From positions 1 to 20,221 of the forward strand of contig DKZL01000002.1 of NCBI GenBank assembly GCA_002493635.1: DNA of 20,221 nt. Reading direction: 5' to 3'. Shown piece after piece: positions 1 through 7,417 of this stretch. Source of the stretch: Ruminococcaceae bacterium UBA7075 (lineage in GTDB: Bacteria; Bacillota; Clostridia; Oscillospirales; Acutalibacteraceae). Numbering within the stretch: the stretch's first letter is position 1; each line of letters starts with the position of its first letter. The translations under genes were made by a program, and so were the position numbers. The notes beneath the pieces were generated by a model. The model did no database searches. It was not told where the DNA came from and saw only the letters and a program-made list of their open reading frames with translations.

Positions 1-2
1 TT

Positions 3-119
3 CTAACATAAACTATAATTTAATTTATCAGGTTTAAACTCCAAGTTACCGAGGTTGATATTAAGTCCGAATTTTATATCGGATAAAGCGACCACCGTCG
101 CTAAACTATAATTTGTCAC
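3..119 (-). CDS. possible small ORF downstream of nfo (doubtful)
   Basis: This is a 38-codon frame with a GTG start, running to a TAG at 3-5. It stays open upstream to an ATG inside the nfo 3' end, giving about 53 codons. The 13-base repeat TAAACTATAATTT at 9-21 and 102-114 puts the residues NYSL at both ends of the frame, in register. I see no clear ribosome binding site and no family match. Hairpins with arms AGCGAC/GTCGCT and TCCGA/TCGGA lie within it. It may be a small gene, a gene remnant or chance. Confidence 0.2.
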   Translation of the reverse strand: MTNYSLATVVALSDIKFGLNINLGNLEFKPDKLNYSLC

Positions 120-144
120 CAATATCTTGTACAAATCAGGCTGA

Positions 145-996
145 CTAAAAGGGATAATCATATAAATCAATATATTTATCTTTCAGCAAAGCAATTTCCT
201 CGGCATAACCCTCAATCTCATTCGGAGTTTCAAGAAAAAACGGCAAATCACGCAAATATTTATGATTAATAATCCTTTCAAATGCCTCAATGCCAATTCC
301 GCCCATACCGATTTTTTCGTGCCTGTCCTTGTGACATCCCAGATAGTTCATACTATCGTTGAGATGAACCGCCTTCAACCTGTCAATACCAATTACTCTG
401 TCAAACTCAGAAAGCACACCGTCAAGATCATTGACGATGTCATACCCTGCGTCAAAGACGTGGCAAGTATCAAGGCATACTCCCATCAAGTCTTTATATT
501 CAATCAAATCAATAATTGCCCTCAGATCTTCAAATCTTGAACCAACTTCACTTCCCTTACCTGCCATTGTTTCAAGCAAAATTGTAGTCTGTAATTCAGG
601 CTTTAAAGCTCTGTTCAATGCATCAGCAATCTGGGAAATACCTGTATCAATTCCTTGTCCTGTGTGGCTACCCGGATGAAAATTATAAAGATTACCAGGT
701 AAACATTCCATTCTGTCAAGATCATCAACAAGCGTATTATAGGCAAATTCTCTTGTCTGCTCCTTTGCAGAACACAAGTTCATCGTGTATGGAGCGTGGG
801 CGAGAATTTGTGAAAATCCTTTTTCCTGCATTAATACTTTCAGATTTTCTACATCTGCAGCTTCAATCTTTCGTGCCGCACCGCCACGGGGATTACGTGT
901 AAAAAACTGAAATGTATTTGCTCCGATTTCAAGAGCCTGCCGTCCAATGGCTTCAAATCCCTTTGAAATTGACAGATGCGAGCCTATATTCAGCAT
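145..996 (-). CDS. nfo: endonuclease IV (AP endonuclease, Nfo)
   Basis: This is a class II apurinic/apyrimidinic endonuclease of base excision repair. It cuts the backbone 5' of abasic sites using three metal ions in a TIM barrel. All nine ligands known from the family can be placed: H67, H107 (in HPGSH), E142, D176 and H179 (in DTCH), H211 (in HLND), D224 and H226 (in DRH), and E256 (in ETP). The length of 283 residues is normal, so the protein appears intact. The ATG start follows an AGGAG site. The gene appears monocistronic; the upstream side carries only the repeat copies and a tRNA. I found no strong terminator after the TAG. A weak promoter-like pair about 50 bp upstream is too poor to call. 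Confidence 0.96.
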   Translation of the reverse strand: MLNIGSHLSISKGFEAIGRQALEIGANTFQFFTRNPRGGAARKIEAADVENLKVLMQEKGFSQILAHAPYTMNLCSAKEQTREFAYNTLVDDLDRMECLPGNLYNFHPGSHTGQGIDTGISQIADALNRALKPELQTTILLETMAGKGSEVGSRFEDLRAIIDLIEYKDLMGVCLDTCHVFDAGYDIVNDLDGVLSEFDRVIGIDRLKAVHLNDSMNYLGCHKDRHEKIGMGGIGIEAFERIINHKYLRDLPFFLETPNEIEGYAEEIALLKDKYIDLYDYPF

Positions 997-1063
997 ATAA
1001 CAACACTCCTAAATAAAATTATTTTAATTCTAAATTTTTCTTCTGAAAAAATAGTAAACATAC

Positions 1064-1158
1064 AAAACAGACGATGGGCTGAGCTATACGAGCAAACAGT
1101 GCCATATAAAAACTCATTTCTGCACACGACTGTTTCAGAGCAGTTTTCTATAAAGTAA
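1064..1158. repeat. hairpin repeat, copy A
   Basis: This is the first of three related ~97-bp units. Shared blocks on the plus strand are CGAGCA, ACAG-GCCATATAAAAA, TTTCTG, CGACTG and GAGCAGTTTTCTATA followed by AAGTAAAA. This copy is the most decayed at its left end, where the GCAGCC/GGCTGC hairpin has become CAGACGATGGGCTG. It adjoins copy B head to tail. A minus-strand reading frame across copies A and B is a by-product of the repeat. Confidence 0.7.
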
Positions 1159-1258
1159 AAAAGCAGCCGGTGGGCTGCACTTATTCGTGCAGACAGCACC
1201 ATATGAAAATTAACTTCTATGCCCGAGCGCAACCAAGCAATTTCCTATAAAGTAAAAA
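1159..1258. repeat. hairpin repeat, copy B
   Basis: This second unit is in tandem with copy A and in the same orientation. It starts with the hairpin GCAGCC-GGTG-GGCTGC, followed by an overlapping CTGCAC/GTGCAG hairpin. It then carries the shared blocks CAGACAG-ACCATAT and TTCTATGCCCGA, and ends CTATAAAGTAAAAAAA. On the minus strand the first hairpin is followed by six T, so it reads as an intrinsic terminator. The A-rich right end of this copy is also the T-tract of the tRNA terminator. Confidence 0.75.
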
Positions 1259-1297
1259 AACAACGCTGAACCCAAAAAACGAATTGGGTCCAGCGTC
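1252..1297 (-). terminator. terminator of tRNA-Pro
   Basis: Read on the minus strand, ACGCTG-ACCCAA pairs with TTGGGT-CAGCGT (one mismatch) around a short loop, followed by TTTTTTTACTTT. It begins a few bases after the tRNA CCA end. Confidence 0.9.
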
Positions 1298-1301
1298 ACG
1301 C

Positions 1302-1378
1302 TGGTCGGGATGACAAGATTTGAACTTGCGACACCACGCCCCCCAGACGTGTGCGCTACCAAGCTGCGCTACATCCCG
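1302..1378 (-). tRNA. tRNA-Pro, anticodon GGG
   Basis: This is a 77-base cloverleaf on the minus strand with an encoded CCA. The acceptor is CGGGATG/CATCCCG and the D-arm is GCGC/GCGC. The anticodon stem is CACGT/GCGTG (closing T-G) with loop CTGGGGG, so the anticodon is GGG (reads CCC and CCU). The T-stem is GCAAG/CTTGT with loop TTCAAAT. All stems pair with at most G-T wobbles. It is transcribed alone, between its own promoter and terminator. Confidence 0.96.
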
Positions 1379-1390
1379 ATTTATGTATTT

Positions 1391-1419
1391 ATTCTATCAA
1401 ATACGTAAAGATTTGTCAA
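1391..1419 (-). promoter_or_regulatory. promoter of tRNA-Pro
   Basis: On the minus strand, TTGACA (1414-1419) is followed by a 17-base spacer and TAGAAT (1391-1396), ending 12 bases before the tRNA. This is a near-consensus sigma-A promoter. Confidence 0.85.
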
Positions 1420-1441
1420 GCAAAAATATCAGCCAGAGCAT

Positions 1442-1541
1442 AAAAAGCAGCCGAAAGGCTGCACCTGTCCGAGCAGACAGTACCATATAAAAATACACTT
1501 CTGTGCCCGACTGCTTCCGAGCAGTTTTCTATATTGTAAAA
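1442..1541. repeat. hairpin repeat, copy C
   Basis: This third unit has the same orientation as copies A and B, on the other side of the tRNA, and is the best preserved in structure. On the plus strand it holds GCAGCC-GAAA-GGCTGC (1447-1462), CTGTC-CGAGCA-GACAG, then ACTGC-TTCCGA-GCAGT followed by TTTTC. On the minus strand the first hairpin is followed by TTTTT. Each outer hairpin is therefore terminator-like on one strand. It lies between the tRNA promoter and the terminator of the secreted-protein gene. Confidence 0.75.
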
Positions 1542-1543
1542 GC

Positions 1544-1571
1544 AAAAGCGTTGCCAAATGACAACGCTTTT
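1544..1571 (-). terminator. terminator of the secreted-protein gene
   Basis: The 10-bp arms AAAAGCGTTG and CAACGCTTTT surround an 8-base loop, 24 bases after the stop codon. It reads equally well on either strand. Confidence 0.88.
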
Positions 1572-1595
1572 ATAATTTAATCAAATTTGTTCAAA

Positions 1596-2735
1596 TTAGA
1601 ACTGTCTTTTCTTTCTTGCAAGGAACATAACGCCTGCTGCAGCAATTACAACTCCGCCGAATACATAGAAAATTGTTGTTTCCTGACCTGAGCTTACTGA
1701 GCCTGAGCCTGAACCTGAAGACTTAGAGCCTGAACTGCTGTTAGAACCTGAACCACCGTTTGAACCTGAACCGTTAGAACCTGAACCGCCGTTAGAACCT
1801 GAACCGCCGTTTGAATCTGAATTACTTGGCTTTACATATGTTGGTGCTTCACCTTCAAGTTCTTTGATTACATTGTCAAGAGCAGCAATAGCCTTCTTCT
1901 TGGCAGCATCATCAGCATAGTTAGTACCATCATCAGCATTAATCTTATCTACTGCAATTGAGTAAGCATCTGAAGCTTTAATTCCAAGTTCTTTAATAAT
2001 TGGAGTAAGCTTATCTTTGCTTACCTTTTTATCGTCAGTAGCGTATTTGAAAAGATAATCAGCAAGAAGTGATGCATCTGTAGAACCTTCTACAAGAGTG
2101 CTACCCTGTACTTTACCTGTTGAAGTAATAGCTTTTGGTGCTGTAATGTTTGAATTCTTTTTGTAGCTAATCTTGATTGAAGATTTTTCTGAATCTTCTG
2201 TATTCTCATACTTTGTACTAGGGTCAGCTACAACTGTATCACCATAACAATTTGAGTTAAAAACAAGATGGTATGTCTCTGCACCTGTATTAGCTGAGAA
2301 CATTACAACCCACTCATTTTTCTCGTTGATTGTTGAAAGTCCGTCTGCACCCTTATCAATACCTGTCTGAAGATCATAAGTAGCAATACCTGTATTCTTG
2401 TCATATTCGCACTTTTCTTCTTTAAGCTGCCAGCTGGTATATTTCTTACCGTCTGAAGGAACGCTTGGATTACGGAAAATATGGCAGTAAACAGCCTTAA
2501 CACCGTCGCCCCACTTTGCACTGTTTACATCAAAGCTGATTGTCTTACCTGAACCTGTTGTTTCTGATCCCTGATCTGCACCTACAGTTTCAGAATTTTC
2601 ATCAGCTGCAACTGCTGAGCTGTCAATATCTGCTCCAACTGTTGCATCTTCAATCTCTGCAGCGCTTGCAGAAAATGCAGCTGTGCCAACTACCATAGCA
2701 GCTGCCATAGCAATACTTGCAAATTTCTTGAACAT
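1596..2735 (-). CDS. secreted, membrane-anchored surface protein of unknown function
   Basis: This is a 379-residue exported protein. It has a signal peptide (residues 1-26, likely cut after ASA-A), an acidic spacer, and a probable beta-rich domain (about 62-200) with aromatic residues such as KWGDGVKAVYCHIF. A helical segment follows (about 205-295), then a Ser/Gly/Asn linker (307-350). The C-terminal hydrophobic helix (about 354-372) is followed by RKKRQF. The tail resembles a sortase signal without an LPXTG motif, so the helix itself probably holds the protein in the membrane. From memory, the aromatic domain recalls modules in Ruminococcus surface and starch-binding proteins; that is weak inference and I assign no function. 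The ATG has a very strong site (AGGAGGAG). The gene is monocistronic with its own promoter and terminator, suggesting high expression. Confidence 0.85.
   Translation of the reverse strand: MFKKFASIAMAAAMVVGTAAFSASAAEIEDATVGADIDSSAVAADENSETVGADQGSETTGSGKTISFDVNSAKWGDGVKAVYCHIFRNPSVPSDGKKYTSWQLKEEKCEYDKNTGIATYDLQTGIDKGADGLSTINEKNEWVVMFSANTGAETYHLVFNSNCYGDTVVADPSTKYENTEDSEKSSIKISYKKNSNITAPKAITSTGKVQGSTLVEGSTDASLLADYLFKYATDDKKVSKDKLTPIIKELGIKASDAYSIAVDKINADDGTNYADDAAKKKAIAALDNVIKELEGEAPTYVKPSNSDSNGGSGSNGGSGSNGSGSNGGSGSNSSSGSKSSGSGSGSVSSGQETTIFYVFGGVVIAAAGVMFLARKKRQF
1696..1818 (-). repeat. in-frame repeats coding the Ser/Gly/Asn linker
   Basis: Degenerate 15-18-base units code for SNGGSG-type blocks inside the secreted-protein gene. 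The units are close enough in sequence for slippage to change linker length in frame between strains. Confidence 0.75.
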
Positions 2736-2796
2736 TTTAATCTCCTCCTAAAATTGTTCATTATATTCCAAGGAATATATTTACCTTAGTATAGAT

Positions 2797-2825
2797 ATTA
2801 TACATTAATTCAAATAAAATTTCAA
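2797..2825 (-). promoter_or_regulatory. promoter of the secreted-protein gene
   Basis: On the minus strand, TTGAAA (2820-2825), a 17-base spacer and TATAAT (2797-2802). It leaves a leader of about 55 bases before the ATG at 2735. Confidence 0.8.
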
Positions 2826-3062
2826 TATTTCAAAAAAAATTATTTGCACAATGTTTTGTTTCTACGTTTGTTGATATTTCACAATAAATATTAGAAAATA
2901 AAAATTTGTACATTCAAAAAACAAATTTTACCACCTCAAAAGATTACATTATTATCATAAATACATAATGAAGTGTCAGTTCCAATAATCATTATTGCTT
3001 TTTTGTGAGAAGCATACCGATAAACGGTACATCAGTAATTGAAATAATTGTAATACCTTTTA
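2826..3062. other. AT-rich gap between alaS and the secreted-protein gene
   Basis: With the promoter and leader next to it, this makes about 330 bp without a gene. Two weak hairpins are visible. AAAATTTGT/ACAAATTTT (2901-2929), with a T-rich tail on the minus strand, could be a late alaS terminator. CAATAA/TTATTG (2983-2997) is followed by six T on the plus strand, where no gene is present to end. I see no convincing terminator directly after alaS. Confidence 0.4.
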
Positions 3063-5693
3063 TTACTTTAACATTTCAAAAACAATTGCTTTAACGCTGT
3101 CAAGAGCAAATTGAACTTTTTCGGCATCTTTTGCTCCTGCCATAGCCATATCCGGCTTACCTCCGCCGTTTCCGCCTGCCATCTGAGCTGCAGACTTTAC
3201 AATTTTTCCTGCATTAGCACCAAGCTGTCTTGCCTCAATTCCGCACGAAGCAGCAAATGTTACCTTGCCGTCATTTACTGCTGCAAGCACAACAACGCTT
3301 TTCGGAGCAGTATCTCTTGCACGTTCGCACATTGCACGCAAAACATCAGCATTTGCAGAATCAATTTTGCCTGTAACAATTCTTACTCCGTTTTCAACCT
3401 CTGTTCCTGTAAACAGGTCGTCTATCTGTGCAACAGCAAGCTTTTTGTTAAGCTCATCTATCTCTTTCTGCTGTGACTTGATGAGCTCACTTGCCTTTTG
3501 TACACCCTCAACAAGCTGCTTTGGATTGTTAATCTTAAGAGCTTCACAGACTGAAACTATTGCCGCATTTGCACGGTTAATATATTCAAGCACACCTATT
3601 CCTGTAATTGCTTCAATTCTTCTTACGCCCGAAGCAACCGAACCCTCCTGACGGATTTTAAAGAGTCCGAGGTTTGATGTATTCTTAACATGAGTACCGC
3701 CGCAGAATTCAACAGAAAAATCATCAACGCTGACAACACGGACAACATCGCCGTACTTCTCGCCAAACAAAGCCATAGCACCGAGTTTTTTTGCCTCTTC
3801 AATAGGCATCTCCTTTGTAACAACACTGATTCCATCAAGAATTTTTGCATTTACAAGGTTTTCAACCTTTATGAGTTCTTCTGCTGTGAGTGCCTCAAAA
3901 TGAGTAAAATCAAAGCGGAAATATGAATCTGTTACAAGCTGACCAGCCTGCTGAACATGGTTGCCGAGAACCTCACGCAAAGCAGCCTGCAAAAGATGTG
4001 CCGCTGTGTGATTGCGGGTTATATCATCACGGCGTTCATCGTCAACTGTTGCATCAACAGTATCACCGACGCTTACCATACCGCTTGTAATTGTGCATGC
4101 GTGCAGATACACACCGTTTGAATCTTTTGTTGTATTGTCAACATCAGCAGTGAAATTGCCGCCTGTAATTACACCTGTGTCACCAACCTGACCGCCGCTC
4201 TCAGCATAGAAAGGAGTTCTGTCAAGGACAATAATCGCACTCTCGCCCTCGCCTGCGTTTTCAATGCGCTCTCCATCTTTAACAATAGCCATAACTTTTG
4301 CGTCTATTTTGAGGTCATCATAGCCCAGAAATTCAGTTTTTGCAATATCAGAAAGGTCTGTAGAATCTGAAATCCACGCATCTGCACCTGCATTTTTGCG
4401 AGCATTTCTTGAACGTGCTTTTTGTTCCTTTAATAGGTCGTGAAAGCGTTCAACATCAACATTGATTCCTTTTTCCTCAAGAATTTCTCTTGTAAGGTCA
4501 ATAGGAAAACCGAATGTATCGTTCAGCTTAAAAGCATCCTCGCCGCTTAATGTGTTAATATCGCCCTTATCAATTATATCCTGAAGCATTCTGAAGCCCT
4601 GATCAATAGTCTTTTCAAAGCTTTCTTCCTCAACTCTGATAACCTTTGTAATAAACTCCTGCTTTTCCTTAAGCTCAGGATATGCAGTCAGATTCTCCTT
4701 AATAACGGTATCGCAAACCTTATAGAGGAACGGCTCCTTATAGCCTAAAAGTCTGCCGTGACGTGAAGCTCTTCTGAGTAAACGGCGGAGGACATAGCCC
4801 TTACCTTCATTTGAAGGCATAACACCGTCGCCAATCATAAATGTAGTGCTTCTGATATGGTCAGTAATTACACGGAGTGAAATATCACTCTTGTCGTCTC
4901 TGCCGTATTCAACGCCTGTAATCTGCGAAATATGCTTCATAATATTCTGAATTGTGTCAACAAGGAAGAGATTGTCAACGCCCTGCATAACACACGCAAG
5001 TCTTTCCAGTCCCATACCGGTATCAATGTTCGGGTGGTCAAGCGGAGTGTAATTTCCCTTTCCGTCGTTTTCAAACTGTGTAAATACAAGATTCCACACT
5101 TCAACAAATCGGTCACATTCACAGCCTACATGGCAATCCGGCTTGCCGCAACCCTTTTCATCGCCTCTGTCAAAATAAATCTCGGAGCAAGGACCGCACG
5201 GACCTGATCCGTGCTCCCAGAAGTTATCCTCTTTGCCCAGACGAACCATATGACTTGGGTCAACGCCGACTTCCTCAGTCCAGATTTTGTAAGCCTCGTC
5301 ATCATCCTGATAGATAGAAACATAAAGCTTTTCCGCAGGCATTTTGAGAACCTCTGTAAAGAACTCCCATGCCCATGCAGTAGCTTCGTGCTTGAAGTAA
5401 TCGCCAAATGAGAAGTTACCGAGCATTTCAAAGAAAGTACCGTGACGAGCTGTAATTCCTACACGCTCAATATCAGGTGTACGGATACACTTCTGACAAG
5501 TTGTCACACGCTTTCTGGGAGGTGTAATCTCACCTGTAAAATATTTTTTCATAGGCGCCATACCGCTATTAATAAGCAGAAGGCTGTTGTCGTCCTTTGG
5601 AACAAGCGGAAAGCTCGGCAAACGCAGACATCCCTTTGTTTCAAAGAATGACAGGAATTTTTCTCTCAATTCATTAAGACCTGTCCATTCCAT
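3063..5693 (-). CDS. alaS: alanyl-tRNA synthetase
   Basis: This enzyme charges tRNA-Ala and clears mischarged Ser/Gly. The protein is 876 residues, full length for the family. The class II core (residues 1-240) carries motif 2 (TFFEMLGNFSFGDYF, 86-100) and the Cys-rich stretch 182-193 before RFVEVWNLVF. The editing domain has the metal ligands H562 and H566 (HTAAH) and C664 and H668 (CGGTH). The C-terminal C-Ala domain ends with the usual Gly-rich GGNGGGKPDMAMAG segment. The ATG start has an AGGAG site a few bases upstream. It is transcribed alone from a strong promoter and controlled by an alanine T-box leader, so uncharged tRNA-Ala should raise expression. Nothing looks broken. Confidence 0.98.
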   Translation of the reverse strand: MEWTGLNELREKFLSFFETKGCLRLPSFPLVPKDDNSLLLINSGMAPMKKYFTGEITPPRKRVTTCQKCIRTPDIERVGITARHGTFFEMLGNFSFGDYFKHEATAWAWEFFTEVLKMPAEKLYVSIYQDDDEAYKIWTEEVGVDPSHMVRLGKEDNFWEHGSGPCGPCSEIYFDRGDEKGCGKPDCHVGCECDRFVEVWNLVFTQFENDGKGNYTPLDHPNIDTGMGLERLACVMQGVDNLFLVDTIQNIMKHISQITGVEYGRDDKSDISLRVITDHIRSTTFMIGDGVMPSNEGKGYVLRRLLRRASRHGRLLGYKEPFLYKVCDTVIKENLTAYPELKEKQEFITKVIRVEEESFEKTIDQGFRMLQDIIDKGDINTLSGEDAFKLNDTFGFPIDLTREILEEKGINVDVERFHDLLKEQKARSRNARKNAGADAWISDSTDLSDIAKTEFLGYDDLKIDAKVMAIVKDGERIENAGEGESAIIVLDRTPFYAESGGQVGDTGVITGGNFTADVDNTTKDSNGVYLHACTITSGMVSVGDTVDATVDDERRDDITRNHTAAHLLQAALREVLGNHVQQAGQLVTDSYFRFDFTHFEALTAEELIKVENLVNAKILDGISVVTKEMPIEEAKKLGAMALFGEKYGDVVRVVSVDDFSVEFCGGTHVKNTSNLGLFKIRQEGSVASGVRRIEAITGIGVLEYINRANAAIVSVCEALKINNPKQLVEGVQKASELIKSQQKEIDELNKKLAVAQIDDLFTGTEVENGVRIVTGKIDSANADVLRAMCERARDTAPKSVVVLAAVNDGKVTFAASCGIEARQLGANAGKIVKSAAQMAGGNGGGKPDMAMAGAKDAEKVQFALDSVKAIVFEMLK

Positions 5694-5717
5694 ATATATC
5701 TCTCCTTTACATAATTA

Positions 5718-5980
5718 CAAAAAAACTGCCCCACTGATAAACAATGGGACAGGATAAAACAATTCCTGCGGTACCACCCAAATTGACATTTACTTTTAAA
5801 TGTCCGCTTTGAGTAATCGTCAGATTACACGCCTTTAACGCAGGCATACGTTGTGCTTAGTCACACAAAGCTCAGGGGCAGCACGTCAGAATTCCGCCTT
5901 AAGTCTTGCACCTAACGACTTTTCTCTGAAAAGGCTAAAAAGCTGACTAATCCCGTCACAGCCAAATAATATATTAATCT
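5718..5980 (-). promoter_or_regulatory. T-box leader of alaS (specifier GCU, Ala)
   Basis: The leader senses uncharged tRNA-Ala. In minus-strand order it has the Stem I apical loop GGTGCAAGAC. The Stem I base follows: GGG pairs CCC, GTCAG pairs CTGAC, and the internal loop GTGCTG places codon GCU at 5882-5880. Next come a hairpin with arms GACATTTA/TAAATGTC and the T-box GGGTGGTACCGCAGGA (about 5764-5779). The terminator is CTGTCCCATTG / CAGTGGGGCAG (5726-5752) with a run of seven T. The CAGGA of the T-box can pair with TCCTG at the terminator 5' arm to form the antiterminator. Confidence 0.95.
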
Positions 5981-5986
5981 TCCTAA

Positions 5987-6015
5987 ATTATAAATCCGTT
6001 TTCTCTGCTTGTCAA
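5987..6015 (-). promoter_or_regulatory. promoter of alaS
   Basis: On the minus strand, perfect TTGACA (6010-6015), a 17-base spacer and TATAAT (5987-5992). It lies just upstream of the T-box Stem I. Confidence 0.9.
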
Positions 6016-6196
6016 TAATTTTTTAGTCGCTTCACAAGTTTTATATGATTATGACCGTTGCGACCCGAAGATTTACTTCTGCTGTATGGTAACAATTCAT
6101 AATTCACTATCAAAATTTGCTGTCAAACCTGAATGTATGAATTGTTTTCTTGTTTGCGTTTTGCACCATGTCTTACAAGCTTAAATTGATAATTTG

Positions 6197-7417
6197 TTAA
6201 GCTCGTTTTTTGCGGATTACCGATCCCTTCGGCACGGGAGCATCACACTTCATCGTAAGTCTTTCAACAGGGTGAGGCGCACTGTCTACCATCTGACCGT
6301 ACTGATTTTCAAGCGAAATGCACCTGATGTTAAAAGGAACACCGCAGGGCGGCAAAACATCAAGAGTATCTCCTGTAAAGAACTTATTTCTTTGTGTGAT
6401 AATACAAGTCGTGTCATCGACCTCTTCCTCACAAACAGCTACGGCGTCATATTTTCGAATATATCCGCCGTTTCCTGTAACCTGTCCCGGCTCGCCGCCG
6501 AGGTAAAAGCCTGTGTTGTACTCTCTGTGGCTTATTTTTTCAAGCTCTTCCTTAATCCACGGTTTAAGAACAAAATTTTTACCCTCTGCGATATAATCAT
6601 CAACCGCATGACGATAAGCATTAGTCGTAACCGCTGTATAGTAAGCCGACTTTGCCCTTCCCTCAATCTTCAGACTTGATACGCCTGCTTCAATAAGCTC
6701 GGGCAGATGTTCAATCATACACAAATCACGTGAATTATAAAGGAAAGTGCCGCCGTTTTCCTCTTCAACAGGAAAATACTGACCCTCTCGGTTTTCCTCA
6801 TACAAATGATATTTCCATCTGCAGGGCTGTGCACAATCGCCGTGGTTGGCATCTCTGCCTGTCATATAACTCGAAATCAGACATCTGCCTGAAAAAGACA
6901 CACACATTGCGCCGTGTACAAAGCACTCAATCTCAAGCTCCTTGGGGATTTTTGCACGCATTTCGGCAATCTCTGAAATAGGAATTTCTCTGGCAAGCAC
7001 AACCCTTGAAGCACCCATATTATAGAGCACATTAGCAGTCTGATAATTCGTTACACCTGCCTGTGTTGATACATGAAGTGCTACATTGGGCGCATACTTC
7101 TTGGCTAAATCCATAATGCCGAGATCAGCAATAATCAGAGCGTCCACTCCGCATTCCTGCGCATAGCTCAGAAAATCAGGAAGCATTGCGACCTCGTGAT
7201 TACGTGGAAGAATATTTGCAGTCATATGAATCTTTGCACCTTTGCTGTGGGCAAGTTCACAAGCCTGCTTCAACTGTGTATTATCAAAGTTTTTGGATGC
7301 AGTGCGCATACCAAACATTTTTCCTGCAAGAAACACCGCATCCGCACCGAAATTCAGTGCAGAATTAAGACATTCCATATCGCCTGCAGGAGCTAAAATT
7401 TCAGGTTTATTTATCAT
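6197..7417 (-). CDS. U32-family protein, likely tRNA U34 hydroxylase (TrhP/YrrO type)
   Basis: This is labelled peptidase U32 in many annotations. Studied members of this branch (E. coli YegQ/TrhP, B. subtilis YrrN/YrrO) make 5-hydroxyuridine at tRNA position 34 using prephenate. The protein is 406 residues. It opens with the family signature KPEILAPAGDMECLNSAL, then ADAVF. It has the U32 core ECFVHGAMCVSFSGRCLISS with cysteines C165, C172 and C179, followed by C195 and C199 (CAQPC), which fit an Fe-S cluster. The ATG overlaps the end of mltG by 11 bases, so translation is probably coupled. B. subtilis keeps mltG (yrrL) next to two U32 genes; only one is seen here. It is the last gene of the operon. 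The product could instead act on 23S rRNA (RlhA type), but the neighbourhood favours tRNA. Confidence 0.88.
   Translation of the reverse strand: MINKPEILAPAGDMECLNSALNFGADAVFLAGKMFGMRTASKNFDNTQLKQACELAHSKGAKIHMTANILPRNHEVAMLPDFLSYAQECGVDALIIADLGIMDLAKKYAPNVALHVSTQAGVTNYQTANVLYNMGASRVVLAREIPISEIAEMRAKIPKELEIECFVHGAMCVSFSGRCLISSYMTGRDANHGDCAQPCRWKYHLYEENREGQYFPVEEENGGTFLYNSRDLCMIEHLPELIEAGVSSLKIEGRAKSAYYTAVTTNAYRHAVDDYIAEGKNFVLKPWIKEELEKISHREYNTGFYLGGEPGQVTGNGGYIRKYDAVAVCEEEVDDTTCIITQRNKFFTGDTLDVLPPCGVPFNIRCISLENQYGQMVDSAPHPVERLTMKCDAPVPKGSVIRKKRA

Noticed and set aside
990..1232. 80-codon minus-strand frame over repeat copies A and B
   Set aside because: Its sequence is explained by the tandem repeat; there is no ribosome site and no family resemblance.
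1302..1378. tRNA-Pro as an integration site for a mobile element
   Set aside because: No second copy of the tRNA 3' end, no integrase and no element boundaries were seen; the neighbours are ordinary housekeeping genes.
1064..1541. The three repeats as a CRISPR array
   Set aside because: The units are ~97 bp, partly diverged, two of them directly abutting, with no short spacers and no cas genes.
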